Below, in pieces: positions 11,201-38,238 of a DNA stretch of 64,000 nucleotides (position 1 is the stretch's first letter; every line of letters starts with the position of its first letter). The stretch is from assembly GCF_027595985.1 (NCBI RefSeq), contig NC_073304.1, positions 220,046,000-220,109,999 on the forward strand, written 5' to 3'. This stretch comes from Sorex araneus. Lineage: Eukaryota > Chordata > Mammalia > Eulipotyphla > Soricidae. The notes under the pieces are model-generated. The model was not told the DNA's origin and made no database searches. It saw only the letters and a list, made by a program, of their open reading frames with translations. Both the position numbers and the translations under genes were made by a program.

Positions 11201-14200
11201 TGGCGATGATATTCATGAACTCGGAATCACCCTCCTTCCTACAAGAGACAGACGGGAACAGGATAGTGCTGGGAACAGGAAGCCGCAGCAAGCCCGGCAC
11301 CTCCAGGGGGAAGCTGGTGTCCAACCACTGTCTCTGGGCAAATTCCCCAGGCCCTTAGCAGAGAGAGAGGCCAGCAGGGACACGCCAGATACCAGAGGGT
11401 GGGCGCCTGCCTTGTGCCTGGCCACGCCAGGAGCACTGCTGGGTGTGAACCCTCCCCGCCACCCCCATCAAGAGAATAATACGACGGGCCAGCAGGGTCC
11501 CTTTGGGTCTCAGCAGTCAGCAGCTCCCGACAAGCTTTGGGCTTGTTTCTAATGTGCCTTGGGCACACCAGTTGGGCACTGTGCAGGGCGAGGCCCCCCT
11601 TACTTGTGCAGCATGACCACCCCGCCCCAGTCCGGGCTGCTCCTGAGGCTGCGGGCAGTGTGCACGGCCAGGTCCCGGAGCAGGCTCAGATTGTTCTGGA
11701 AGAGACATGGGAACTGAGCGGCCAGGCACGACTCCCCCACAACTCCTCCCTGCTCCTCACCCTGACCAGCCACAGCCTGGGGAGGGGGAGTGGGGGGTCC
11801 ACGTCCGGGGGCCCCTCCAGGCGAGGCGCCTGCGCCCTCCCTCCTGCCCTCCCCCGCAGAGCGGTCACCTTCTGCAGGAGCTTGGTGGAGTTCTGCAGCT
11901 TCTGCACTGCGTCCACATGCTCTTCTGGTCCACACCTGCAAGAGAAAGGTCAGTGCCGGGCGCCGCAAGGGGCTCTGGGAGGATCAAAGCGGTTCAGTTG
12001 CCTTATCAACAATTTTAAAGAGAAAAAGCAGCACGGGAGAAAGGGGAGAGGGGGAGAAATCGCTAAGGGACCGTGCTGACAAAAATGCTCAGAGTCCCAA
12101 AGGTAGAGGCAACACAGTAGAGACTGGACACACTCCATGCACAACACACCCAGGAAAGCCACAGGTGCCAGCAGCCAGCAGGTCTGGGACACAGGGCCAG
12201 CCGGAATGACTCTCTCAGTGGTAGGGTGCAGACTTCACAGGCCTGAGACCCTTGGTTTGAAAGCCGGAATCAAAATTAAAAAACCAGAGCAAATGGGGCT
12301 GGAGCGATAGCACAGCGGGTAGGGCATTTGCCTTGCATGCGGCCGACCCGGGTTCAATTCCCAGCATCCCATATGGTCCCCTGAGCACCGCCAGGAGTAA
12401 TTCCTGAGCGCAGAGCCAGGAGTGATCCCTGTGCTTCACCGAGTGTGGCCCAAAAAGAAAAAAAAAATGGGGCAAAGAGATAAGTGGGTAAAGACACTTG
12501 CTTAGCACACGACTGGCCCAGATTTGATCCCTGGCACTCTATATGGTCCCATATAAGGAGCACTGAGCCACAAGTAAGTTCTGAGCACAAACAGGTTTAC
12601 TGCAACCCCTGCTCCCTCCCCAGCCGCCAAAATAATAATAATAAAAAAACAAAGAGAAAACAACCACAAAGGAGGAATCCACTGAGGGCTGCAGCGCTTC
12701 TGTCTCCCTGAGCAGTGAGGAAGCCAGACCCCTGGGGTTCAAGATGGGAAGAAACGGCCCGAGAGGGACATACTTCAGCAGCCCGGTCAGCACTTTCTCA
12801 GTCCCATGGCTCCTCTCCATCCACTTCAGAACGCGGTTCCCAGCCAGAAATACCAAGTTGGTCTTGTTCTTTTTCCCCTTCTCAAGTCCCAGGATTTTAA
12901 TGACCTACAATGAGCCCAGTGAACAACCGACGCTGTCACAGCCGTGAAGCAATAAAGGAGTGATTTCACTTAGGGACACCGCAGCTGTGTCCACTCCCAG
13001 GCCTGTCATATGCACCCCCCTCCTCTGGCACCAGCCCCGTACCTGGAGGTCACTGAGATTGTTCACGTGGGTGCCACAGCACATGTTGGAGTCAACGCTC
13101 TCGATGGTGACGACTCGGATGGGCCCAGCGTGGTCATCTGGTAAGCCCCGGCCCCTGACCTGGCAGTTTTGGAGAAGGGCTATCTGCGTGCTGGCCAGGG
13201 GCCCTCGGAGGGGCCGTTCCCACGTCCCCACCCCCTGGGCTCTCTCTCTCACCTGCTCCACCTCGGGATCGTCCAGGCTGAGTTCTCGAACTGTCACCGG
13301 CAGCCTCGCTCTGATTTTCTCGTTGACGCTCCGCTCGATGGCAGAGACTTGCTCCGCGGTCACAGAGGGGCTGTCCAGCTCCACCACGCATCGCAGTCGC
13401 CCTAACTCCCTATCAGGAGAGCAGTCACCAGACACTGGAGGCAGCGGCCCGGGAGCACCCTCAGGTCCTGGGGGAGCCTCTAGCCTGTGGGGAATCCTGG
13501 TCTCTGGGCCTGGCCCACGGCACACAGACACGGGAGCTTCATACCCGGCTGTTGTGTGAACCATGAACGTTATAAACATCCAAAGGGCCCTGGGCAGAAA
13601 AAAAGGTCCCCCACCCCCGACAGAAATGATCCTACTGGGCTCAGAGAGATACACAGCAGGTAGGGGGCCTGCCTTGCATGTGGCCGAGCCAGGTTTGATC
13701 CCTGGCACCCCATAAGGTCCACTCAGCAACACCAGAACCGATTCCTGTGTGCAGTGTCAGGAGTAAGCTCTGAGCACCACCAGGTGTGGCCCCAAAATAA
13801 AAACAAACCAAAAAATGTTCTTACCCTCAGGCTGGAGCTGCGGTATCGAAGGCAGGGTGCTTGCCTTGCACACCGCCAACCTAGGTCTGGGGTCGATCCC
13901 TGGGACCCCATTCTGTTTCATTCCCCGAGTCTGCCAGGAAGTGATCCCTGAGCACAGAGGCAGGGGTAAACCCTAAGCACTGCCTGCTGTGGCCCAAAAA
14001 TAAACAAACGCACAAAAAAGTAATGACCTGACTTCATCCTCACTCACAAACCCTCAGAACAGGAGCTGCCATTTCCATGTTAGAGTTGAGAGTGAGAAGG
14101 GAACATGACCAAAACACAAGGCCACAGACTCTGACTCCACATTCCATATTCAGGCAAGAACAGGAGTACAGCAGGTAGGAAAATAAAAAAGTCAGGTATA

Positions 14201-17200
14201 TGGGGCTAGAGCAATAGCACGGTGGGTAAGGCGTTTGCCTTGCACGCAGCCAACCCGGGTTCGATTCCCAGCATCCCATATGGTCCCCTGAGCACCGCCA
14301 GGGGTAATTCCTGAGTGCAGAGCCAGGAGTAACCCCTGTGCAACGCCGGGTGTGACTCAAAAAGCAAAAAAAAAAAAAAAAAAAGTCAGGTATGGTTCCC
14401 AAACAAACAAAACAAACCCCACACTAATTCGGCAGCAAGGGCTCTCCTCTCCTCTCCTCCTGGTGCTTCCCCTGGACTCAGGCTTATCCGGCCACTGATG
14501 GAGCTCACAGCCAATGGAGAACAGGACCCCCCCACCCGTCACTCCCCACCTTGGAGCTGGTACTGGGCGGGGGGGAAGCCTGTCCCTGGGTGGCCTGCGC
14601 CCCTACTCACCACGATGTTGTTTTCAGCCCAAACAGACTGTCGGCCACCGCGGTGATGAGATGCTGGCCTGGGCGGGGGGAAGGGGCAGGAGGAGGCTGA
14701 GAGGGTGGGACATGCCGCTCTGACGCCCTCTCAGAGACACAGCACAGTGGGGTCTCGGGGGCCTGCCAGGCACCGTGCAGAGGAGCTGGGGAGATGCTTA
14801 GAGATTCTTTTCCCATTTCTGTTGTTAGTGTCACTAAAGGCTGGAGAGATAGTGCAGCAGGTAGGACACTTGCCTCGAATGCAGCCGACCGGTTCAATGC
14901 CCAGCACCCCATGTGGCCCCTGCCCAAGCACCATCAGGAGTGATCCCTGAGTGCAGAGCCAGGAGTAACCCCTGAGCATCGCTGGGTGTGGCCCAAAAAG
15001 CAAGAATCCCTGAGCCAGGAGCCAGATGTCACAGGGCAGAGGTCTGGACTCACCTGCCATGCAAAGGCAAGTAGAGTCATGAGTTCATGTCCCCAGTGTG
15101 GGCCAGAGAAAAAGTACAGCGGGTAAGGCCCTTATCCTACATGCAGTCGACCTGGGTTCTATCCCTTTATTTATTTATTTTTTGGCTCATACCAGGCAAT
15201 GCACAGGAGTTACTCCTGGCTCTGCACTAAGAAATTACTCCTGGCAGTGCTCGGGGGACCATATGCGATGCTGGGGATTGAACCCAGGTTGGTCTCGTGC
15301 AAGGCAGATGCCCGACCCGCTGAACTATTGCTCCAGCCGCCCCCCCCACCTCCCCCGCCGTTCAATCCTTGGCACCCTATATGGTCCCCCATGTCCTCCA
15401 GGAGTGATTTCTAAGTGAAGAGCCAGGAGTAGCCCTGGAGCACTGCTGGGTGTGGTGACTCCCCCCCCCCGCCACCCCCCCAAAAAATATAGCAACCAAT
15501 GAGCAACCAATACTTAAATTCAAGTTGCTCTGACACTTTGTTTTTGCTTGACACTTTTACTTTACTTGTTCATCATTACCATTCTGCCTGAATCCAAGCT
15601 GATTCTATGTGTGTGTGATTTCATGTTTTGTTTTGGGGCCACAACTGCCAGTACTCAAGGGTTACTCCTGGTTCTGTGCTTAGGAATCACTCCTGACAGG
15701 GCTCGGGGGACCATATGTGGCGCCAATGATCGAACTCGGGCTGGGTTTGAGCAAGACACTTTGCCCACTGTACTCTCTCTCTAGCCCCCCACACTGACTC
15801 TAAAAGGCTAACTTCTAACCACCCAAACCGCATTTCCAAGACAAGGCAATGGCCCCACCTACCTGAATGCTGCTGCATGTGGTCAAACCTCCGGTCCCAG
15901 TCCACCCGGACCTGGACCTTGCTCCCAGGGGTCAGGGGGGTCAGTGTGAAATGATCAGCCTGGGCACCCCGACGGGTCACTCTCAGCACATTGATGTTAT
16001 CGATTGTACCATGGTCATCAGGCTGGGACAAAGAAGTGAAGGAAATCAATGGGGCGGGCAGGGCGCACCCCAACTTCCTAAAGACCGTGCAGGGGGGCCA
16101 GAAACATCATATAGTGGACAGGGCACTTGCCTTACATGTAGTTGACCCACTTTGATCCCCGGCATCCCAGATGGTCCCCAGAGCACTGCCAGGAGTAATT
16201 CCTGAGTGCAAAGCCAGGAGTAACCCCTGAACATAACCAGGAGTCACCCCTGAACATAACCCAGTCACTGTCATCCCGTTGCTCATCGATTTGTTCGAGC
16301 AGGCACCAGTGTGACCAAAAAAAAAAAAAAAAAACCACCAAAAAGGTTTTCACGACCCTCATATTCAGTTACACTACTCCATGTGGGCTGGCAAGCACAG
16401 TTGGCAAGAAGCTAGGATCTACAACATGCCATAATATGAAAAGTTATATTTTCCAGGAGGTGCTCGAGGGAATGAAACTTAAAGAGTCTTAGAAAAATCA
16501 AGGACGACTTCCTGAAAGATGTGATGAATACATGAGACTTTCTACAGATATTAAAGGTCATGGGTGGGGCTGGAGAGATAGCACAGCGGGTAGGGTGTTT
16601 GCCTTGCAAGCGGCCGACCCGGGTTCAAATCCCAGCATCCCATATGGTCCCCTGAGCACAGCCAGGGGTAATTCCTGAGTGCAGAGCCAGGAGTAACCCC
16701 TGTGCATCGCCAGGTGTGACCCAAAAAGCAAAATAAATAAATAAATAAAATAAAGGTCGTGGGTTTCCCTTTGAAGTTCTGGAAGCCTCCCCTTTTAGGA
16801 AATCCAGTTACTAGTAATGGATAGTGATGCAAAACAGGCACCTCCTTACTAGCAAGCTAACTGAACATGTTCTTTGCCTAAGCACCTCCGTTAAGGGCTC
16901 ACCACAGCTTCTTGAGTGAAGTCCACAGCCGTAAAAGTCTCCTTCAAGGTCTTCTGACCCTGCCCACTGACCTTCCCTATGTCACCTAAATGGATCTTCC
17001 CCATCTAATGGAATTAGTTGTAGTTAACTAGACTTCCTCGATGCTTTCAGGCCCCCCAAACTTTCTTTGGGCCATTATTCCTGCTAGAAAGACTCTTTGG
17101 GGACTGGAGCAATAGCACAGCGGGTAGGGCGTTTGCCTTGCACACGGCCAACCCAGATTCAATTCTCAGCATCCCATATGGTCCCCTGAACACCGCCAGG

Positions 17201-18180
17201 AGTAATTCCTGAGTGCAGAGCCAGGAGTGACCCAAAAAAGCCAAAAAAAAAAAGACCCTCTGGAGTCAGCACAGCAGGTAGGGCATGTGCCTTGCAGGTG
17301 GCCAACTGGGGTTTGATCCCCAGCACCCCATATGGTCCCCCAGTCCACCAGGCACGATCCCTGAGCCCAGAGTTAGGAGTAATCCCAGAGCACAACCCGG
17401 TATGGGGCCTCCTCCCCCCAAAAAAACTCTCTCCGCTGTTCACATTTGGTGGTATTTCCTTTCCTAGTACACACTGGACCTAGTCCCTCCCAGTCAGCTT
17501 CTGTGCCTCATCCAGCTCACCTAACTCAGGAGAAACCATTTCCGTCCCAGTCAAATACCATGATTCCTACCTCAGGGCGTTTGCACTTACCATTCACCCC
17601 TCCACCACCTGGCACTAAAACATTAGCAGCAGCTCGCCCCTTCACTGCTGTTCCTTTTATTCTTATTTTGCTTTGTTTTTGGCAAAAAGCAATAGCCTTG
17701 AGATGCTGCGGGCTACTCTTAGCTCAGTGCTTGGGGCCCCTCCCATGATGCTCTAGGGAATGCCAGGCAAAGCAAGTGCTCTAGGTCCACGGAAAGACCT
17801 AGAGAACCCCGCCCCCTCACATCTTCACACCTCCCCCCGTCCCACCCCCCTCTCTGGCTAGGTACACGCTAAGCGACGGCTGGGCCGGACCGGTACCTGC
17901 CCGCCGCCCTCGGGGAAAAGCAGCGTGTCTTCCAGCACCACGTGGAAGCCGCTCAGCACCTCCTTCTTGCCGTGGCTCCCTTCGCTCTGCAGCTCGGCGG
18001 GCCGGCACGAGACCACGGTGGTGGTGAACTGCGGGACAGGGGGAGGCGCGTGAGCCGGGGCGGCCACCTGCCCCCCGCGTGCACCTGCCCCCGCGACCCC
18101 AGCCCCGGGACCCCGCCCGCCCGCCCGCCCGCCCGCCGCACCTCCCGGGCGTAGCTGTCCCTCTGGCACTGGAACGCCAT
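8248..18180 (-). CDS. AARSD1: AARSD1, alanyl-tRNA editing protein (AlaX-type), 12 coding exons, complete
   Basis: Stand-alone editing protein that hydrolyses mischarged Ser-tRNA(Ala) in the cytosol, homologous to the editing domain of alanyl-tRNA synthetase (family knowledge). Coding exons read on the minus strand: 18142-18180, 17897-18028, 15863-16022, 14611-14668, 13253-13409, 13043-13159, 12774-12904, 11869-11935, 11604-11695, 11184-11238, 9227-9321, 8248-8383. All introns are GT-AG; the total is 1239 nt, giving 412 aa, the length I recall for the human protein. It starts MAFQCQRDSYARE and ends QSSEE. The zinc/catalytic motifs are present: HxxxH as H109-SGQ-H113, and CxxxH as C209-CGT-H213. 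The GGGQPDD loop (residues 53-60) and GRGLPDDHAG (185-194) are also conserved. The C-terminal part carries the GKGAGKKGRFQGKA glycine-rich stretch. Exon 11 opens with Gly where I recall Glu in human. The start codon is in a CpG-rich first exon. No break was seen. Confidence 0.97.
8516..8700 (+). mobile_element. Old SINE, AARSD1 intron 11
   Basis: Diverged copy, antisense to AARSD1, with a C-rich expansion (CCCCTTTCCCCCCACCCC) in the middle. Confidence 0.7.
8929..9108 (-). mobile_element. Old SINE, AARSD1 intron 11
   Basis: Diverged antisense copy lying in the same direction as AARSD1 transcription; about 120 bp downstream of exon 11. Confidence 0.78.
9442..9624 (+). mobile_element. SINE, A-tailed, AARSD1 intron 10
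   Basis: Near full length, intact A and B boxes, A-rich tail with one G. Confidence 0.9.
9752..9922 (-). mobile_element. Old SINE, AARSD1 intron 10
   Basis: Full-length but diverged antisense copy. Confidence 0.8.
10170..10330 (+). mobile_element. SINE, AARSD1 intron 10
   Basis: Sense copy with a deletion between head and B-box (TTGCATCGGGTTCGATCCC). Confidence 0.8.
10434..10862. mobile_element. Two old SINE fragments
   Basis: Antisense partial at 10434-10545 and sense partial at about 10755-10862; both strongly diverged. Confidence 0.5.
10890..11079 (+). mobile_element. SINE, A-tailed, AARSD1 intron 10
   Basis: Full-length, moderately diverged copy with a small duplication (CCCCTAACCCCCGACC) before the tail and a long A run. 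Confidence 0.88.
12205..12283 (+). repeat. Short tRNA-like relic
   Basis: CTCAGTGGTAGGGTGCAGAC followed by GGTTTGAAAGCC and an A-rich end: head-only tRNA-like element as at 1166. Confidence 0.45.
12295..12605 (+). mobile_element. Two SINEs in tandem, AARSD1 intron 7
   Basis: Young copy 12295-12468 with A tail; older copy 12468-12605 (TGGGGCAAAGAGATAAG...) follows directly. Confidence 0.85.
13636..14015 (+). mobile_element. Two older SINEs in tandem, AARSD1 intron 4
   Basis: Sense copies at 13636-13810 and 13829-14015, both diverged from the young consensus. Confidence 0.8.
14200..14384 (+). mobile_element. SINE, A-tailed with TSD, AARSD1 intron 4
   Basis: Young full-length copy. AAAAAGTCAGGTAT occurs before the element and again at the end of the A tail. 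Confidence 0.92.
14837..15004 (+). mobile_element. SINE, AARSD1 intron 3
   Basis: Full-length sense copy ending CCCAAAAAGCAAG without a long A run; about 170 bp from exon 4. Confidence 0.85.
15098..15468 (+). mobile_element. SINE interrupted in its B-box by an antisense SINE
   Basis: Outer sense copy 15098-15166 and 15360-15468. Inner antisense copy about 15167-15343. The outer B-box is present on both sides (GTTCTATCC before, GTTCAATCC after), consistent with a short target-site duplication. Confidence 0.8.
15628..15786 (-). mobile_element. Old SINE, AARSD1 intron 3
   Basis: Antisense diverged copy 76 bp from AARSD1 exon 3. Confidence 0.82.
16092..16334 (+). mobile_element. Chimeric SINE: type-1 body joined to an inverted type-2 end
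   Basis: A sense type-1 copy has a duplicated CCCTGAACATAACC unit. It then runs into GTCACTGTCATCCCGTTGCT, CATCGATTTGTTCGAGCAGG and CACCAGTG, the inverted tail of the second SINE type, before GTGACC plus an A tail. Confidence 0.75.
16565..16755 (+). mobile_element. SINE, A-tailed with TSD, AARSD1 intron 2
   Basis: Young copy with AAATA-repeat tail; AAAGGTCATGGGT before and AAAGGTCGTGGGT after form the target-site duplication. Confidence 0.92.
17099..17425 (+). mobile_element. Two SINEs in tandem, AARSD1 intron 2
   Basis: 17099-17249 lacks the block before the CCCAAAAA end; 17254-17425 is an older copy. Confidence 0.82.
17668..17795 (-). mobile_element. Very old SINE piece
   Basis: Weak antisense match (GCTACTCTTAGCTCAGTGCT ... 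AATGCCAGGCAAAGCAAG). Confidence 0.4.
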
Positions 18181-18300
18181 GGTCCGCAGCTCCCAGACGC
18201 ACAGTGGCCGCGGGGCGGACGGAGAGCGACGCGGGACAATCCTCCTCCTCCTCCCGGGGGCGCGCGCGCGTGCGCCTCTGCGCAGGCGCGAGAGACTGGA
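18181..18300 (-). promoter_or_regulatory. AARSD1: AARSD1 CpG-island promoter with NRF1-type site
   Basis: The DNA just upstream of the AARSD1 ATG is very GC- and CpG-rich and has no TATA box. TGCGCAGGCGC at 18276-18286 fits the NRF1 consensus, and an alternating CG run lies at 18258-18266. The CpG-rich zone continues into exons 1 and 2 (about 17880-18300). The TSS is not determined from sequence; a housekeeping-type promoter is inferred. Confidence 0.6.
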
Positions 18301-18359
18301 GCGAATGGGGTGTGGTTTGAGCCCGAAGGTGGTGAGAACGCCTCTCAGTTTTTCCTGGG

Positions 18360-18647
18360 TTTGGTTTTGTTTGGGGGTCCACCTCTCGCGATGCTCAGGG
18401 TTACTCCCGCCTCTGCACTAAGGAATATTTCCCCTGGCAGCGCTCCAGGGGAACCACATAGGATGCTGGGGATCGAACCTGGGTTGATCGCGTCCACAAA
18501 ACAGTGGGTAGGGCGTTTGCCTTGCAAGCAGCCAACCTGGGTTTGAGCCTCGGCATCCCATATGGTCCCCGGAGCACCACCAGGTGTGATTCCTGAGTGC
18601 AGAGCCAGAAGTAACCCCTGATCATTGCTGGGTGTGATCCAAAAAGC

Positions 18648-18681
<34 letters not shown>
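18360..18681. mobile_element. Head-to-head SINE pair with (TAA)n end, upstream of AARSD1
   Basis: Antisense copy 18360-18499 abuts sense copy 18503-18645; both lack most of the head, so the two bodies face away from each other. An (ATA)n/(TAA)n microsatellite (18649-18681) forms the tail of the second copy. Confidence 0.8.
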
Positions 18682-18683
<2 letters not shown>

Positions 18684-18699
18684 GTTGTAGTATTCTTAA

Positions 18700-19165
18700 A
18701 AGCAGCAGCAGCAGCAGAAGCCTGAACACCGAACAAAAAACTCCCAAACAGACTGGACAGAGAAACATCATCACCCGAAGACAAGGTCCACGCTGCCTGG
18801 TCCAGTGTTCGCATCCTAAGTCTTGTCCCTTATCATCTGCTTGCCTCCAGTGTGCAATGACCTGGTCTTGTCCCTATCCCTTTCTCTCTCCAGTGTTGCT
18901 TCCTAGTCTGAAATCTTGCCTCTGGGCCTCTCTATACCAGTGGTTCCCTGTTGTCCTTAGTCCCACCACAGCCACATGCACATGGGTAAGATCCCTGCTG
19001 TCTGACCGAGCCACTGAGCGTAGGTGAGTGGGTAGAGGGAGCGCACCAGCCCCATTTTAAGCTGTTGTCTAAATTATTCTCTCAAGAGTGCCCATACCCA
19101 CATCTCAGTTTTGTACTCTGTATAATAAATCTCTCTGCTGTCATCTAAAAATATATATATAAATA
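18700..19165 (+). other. Unidentified segment ending in AATAAA
   Basis: About 450 bp starting at a CAG run and ending TATAATAAATCTCTCTGCTG then CATCTAAAAATATATATA. Not SINE-like, no coding match. It could be a retroposed transcript end or an old solo LTR; the evidence for either is weak. Confidence 0.3.
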
Positions 19166-19389
19166 ATAAATACAACCACCCATTTATTACTTACATAAAT
19201 TTTAATTTTTAACGAATCGTTTACTGTGAGGCCAAGAGCAATGTCTGGGCATGGTATTTACATCACTCTTCTACATATTAGGCACTAAAAACAGAATGAA
19301 TGGAGCCGCAGATGAAAAGAGTATACAGACATAGGCGAAGGGAACCAGCAGAACAGAACAGAACAGAACAAACATGTAAGAGATTTCTT

Positions 19390-19523
19390 TTTTTCGTTTG
19401 TTTTTTGCCACTCTCGGTGATGTTCTGGGGGTTCAGGGGACCATATGGATGCCAGGGATCAAACCTCGATTGGCCAAATTCCAGGCAAACCCCCTACCTG
19501 CTGTACTATCACTCTGATCCCCC
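19390..19523 (-). mobile_element. Old SINE
   Basis: Antisense copy with an internal deletion (GTGATGTTCTGGGGGTTCAG). Confidence 0.75.
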
Positions 19524-19689
19524 AAGCAAGAGATTTCTGGAGTGTGCAAGAAGCTGAAGAAGATTTCTGGTTGGTTCTAAGGAGCACAGCATTAGGCAGA
19601 AAATAAAACACTGGTTTCTGCTGAGAAATCAGGGTGAAGATCTGTCATGGGGAAGGCCTCGTGCTCCCAACATTTTCTTCTTCTAACCT

Positions 19690-19858
19690 CAAAAATGATC
19701 CATAATACAGTGAGTAAGGCATTTTCCTTGCACATAGCCAACCTAGGTTCATCCTCCAGCATCTTATATTGTCCCCCAAGCCCAGCAGGTGTGATTCCTG
19801 AGTACAGCAGGAGTAGCCCCTGAGCATCACCAAGTGTGACCCAAAAACAAAAAATTGA
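19690..19858 (+). mobile_element. Old SINE
   Basis: Sense copy, diverged, with a small gap in the middle. Confidence 0.75.
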
Positions 19859-19962
19859 GGGCCAGAATCTCAGACACCCACCTGCCCCTTAACAGGAATC
19901 TGAGAGAGAAGGAAGTTTGGCCTCCAGGAGGAAGAAGAAAGAGACAGGACAGTTCCTAGAGA

Positions 19963-19978
19963 TTTATTGACATTTATT
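19963..19978 (-). terminator. PTGES3L: PTGES3L tandem poly(A) signals
   Basis: Two AATAAA hexamers on the minus strand (19973-19978 and 19963-19968) lie 328-343 nt after the PTGES3L stop, about 1.8 kb before the AARSD1 start. The unique DNA from 20305 down to about 19940 is the presumed 3' UTR. Skipping these signals would allow read-through into AARSD1. Confidence 0.65.
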
Positions 19979-20305
19979 GACAAAGTGCCGCTTCTTTGGC
20001 TGTTGTCTTGTATACATAACCACATATAGAGGCTCCAAAAATGGAATTGAGCCCTGAGTGGCCCTAAGGCCATGGCCAATCTGTAGGGAGTCGCAGCCCC
20101 CCAGTGTGCTGCTCTTACGCAGCAACCATAGTCAAACACATCATGAAGGAGAGCCCTTCACACACATCTCTGAGTTCTGCGGCCCCACTGGACCCTGGAG
20201 CACAGTCAAAGAGCTGGCAGGGAGCCAGACCAGAGCTTCAGAGTGACTAGAGGACAGGCGACTTCCTCCGGGTCCTCTCCAGCTTGTCTCTGCAGCCACC
20301 AGAAG

Positions 20306-26458
<6,153 letters not shown>

Positions 26459-26600
26459 GGCGGCTCCCCTCCTGCTGGCTGCCCGCTGCCCGCTGGTTAG
26501 AGCCAGAGGGACACATGGGTCGCTATCTTTAGACCCTGGGGTACGCCCCCCGCAGCTGCCTCTCCTTATATGGAGGGGGGAAGGCGTGCTTGGAAGGAGG
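26459..26600 (-). promoter_or_regulatory. PTGES3L: PTGES3L promoter with CArG box and CAGCTG E-box
   Basis: A perfect CArG box (CCTTATATGG, 26564-26573) lies 106 bp upstream of the PTGES3L ATG, with a CAGCTG E-box at 26553-26558. A near-match to an MEF2 site (CTAAAGATAG on the minus strand, 26522-26531) has one base off. SRF, MyoD-type and MEF2 sites together are the usual make-up of a striated-muscle promoter, which fits the recalled muscle expression. Binding is inferred. Confidence 0.6.
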
Positions 26601-26671
26601 GAAAGGTAGTCAATGGATCTGCATTCCCCAGAGACTCAAGAGAGCATAAACCTTGAAACTTTTTTGAGATC

Positions 26672-26826
26672 TGGGGCCGGAGCGACAGTATAGCGGGTAA
26701 GATGCTCGTCTTGCAAGCGGCCGACCCGGGTTTGATCCCTGGCACTCCACATGGTCCGCCACTCACAATCTTGGAGCCCAGAACCAGGGGTAAGCCTGAG
26801 CACCACCGGGTGTATGATCCCCAAAC
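26672..26826 (+). mobile_element. Old SINE between PTGES3L and RUNDC1
   Basis: Sense copy inside the 0.66 kb divergent promoter interval; its tail half is shortened. It lies between the CArG box and the RUNDC1 CpG island. Confidence 0.82.
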
Positions 26827-26945
26827 CTAAACTTTTCAGGTCTCCGGATTCGAGAAGAGACGACCCGTCCGAGGGGCCGCGATTGCGATTCACATGCACA
26901 GATTTATTTCGCGCTTCATTCATCTGTGTCTCCAACACTGCCTGA

Positions 26946-38238
<11,293 letters not shown>

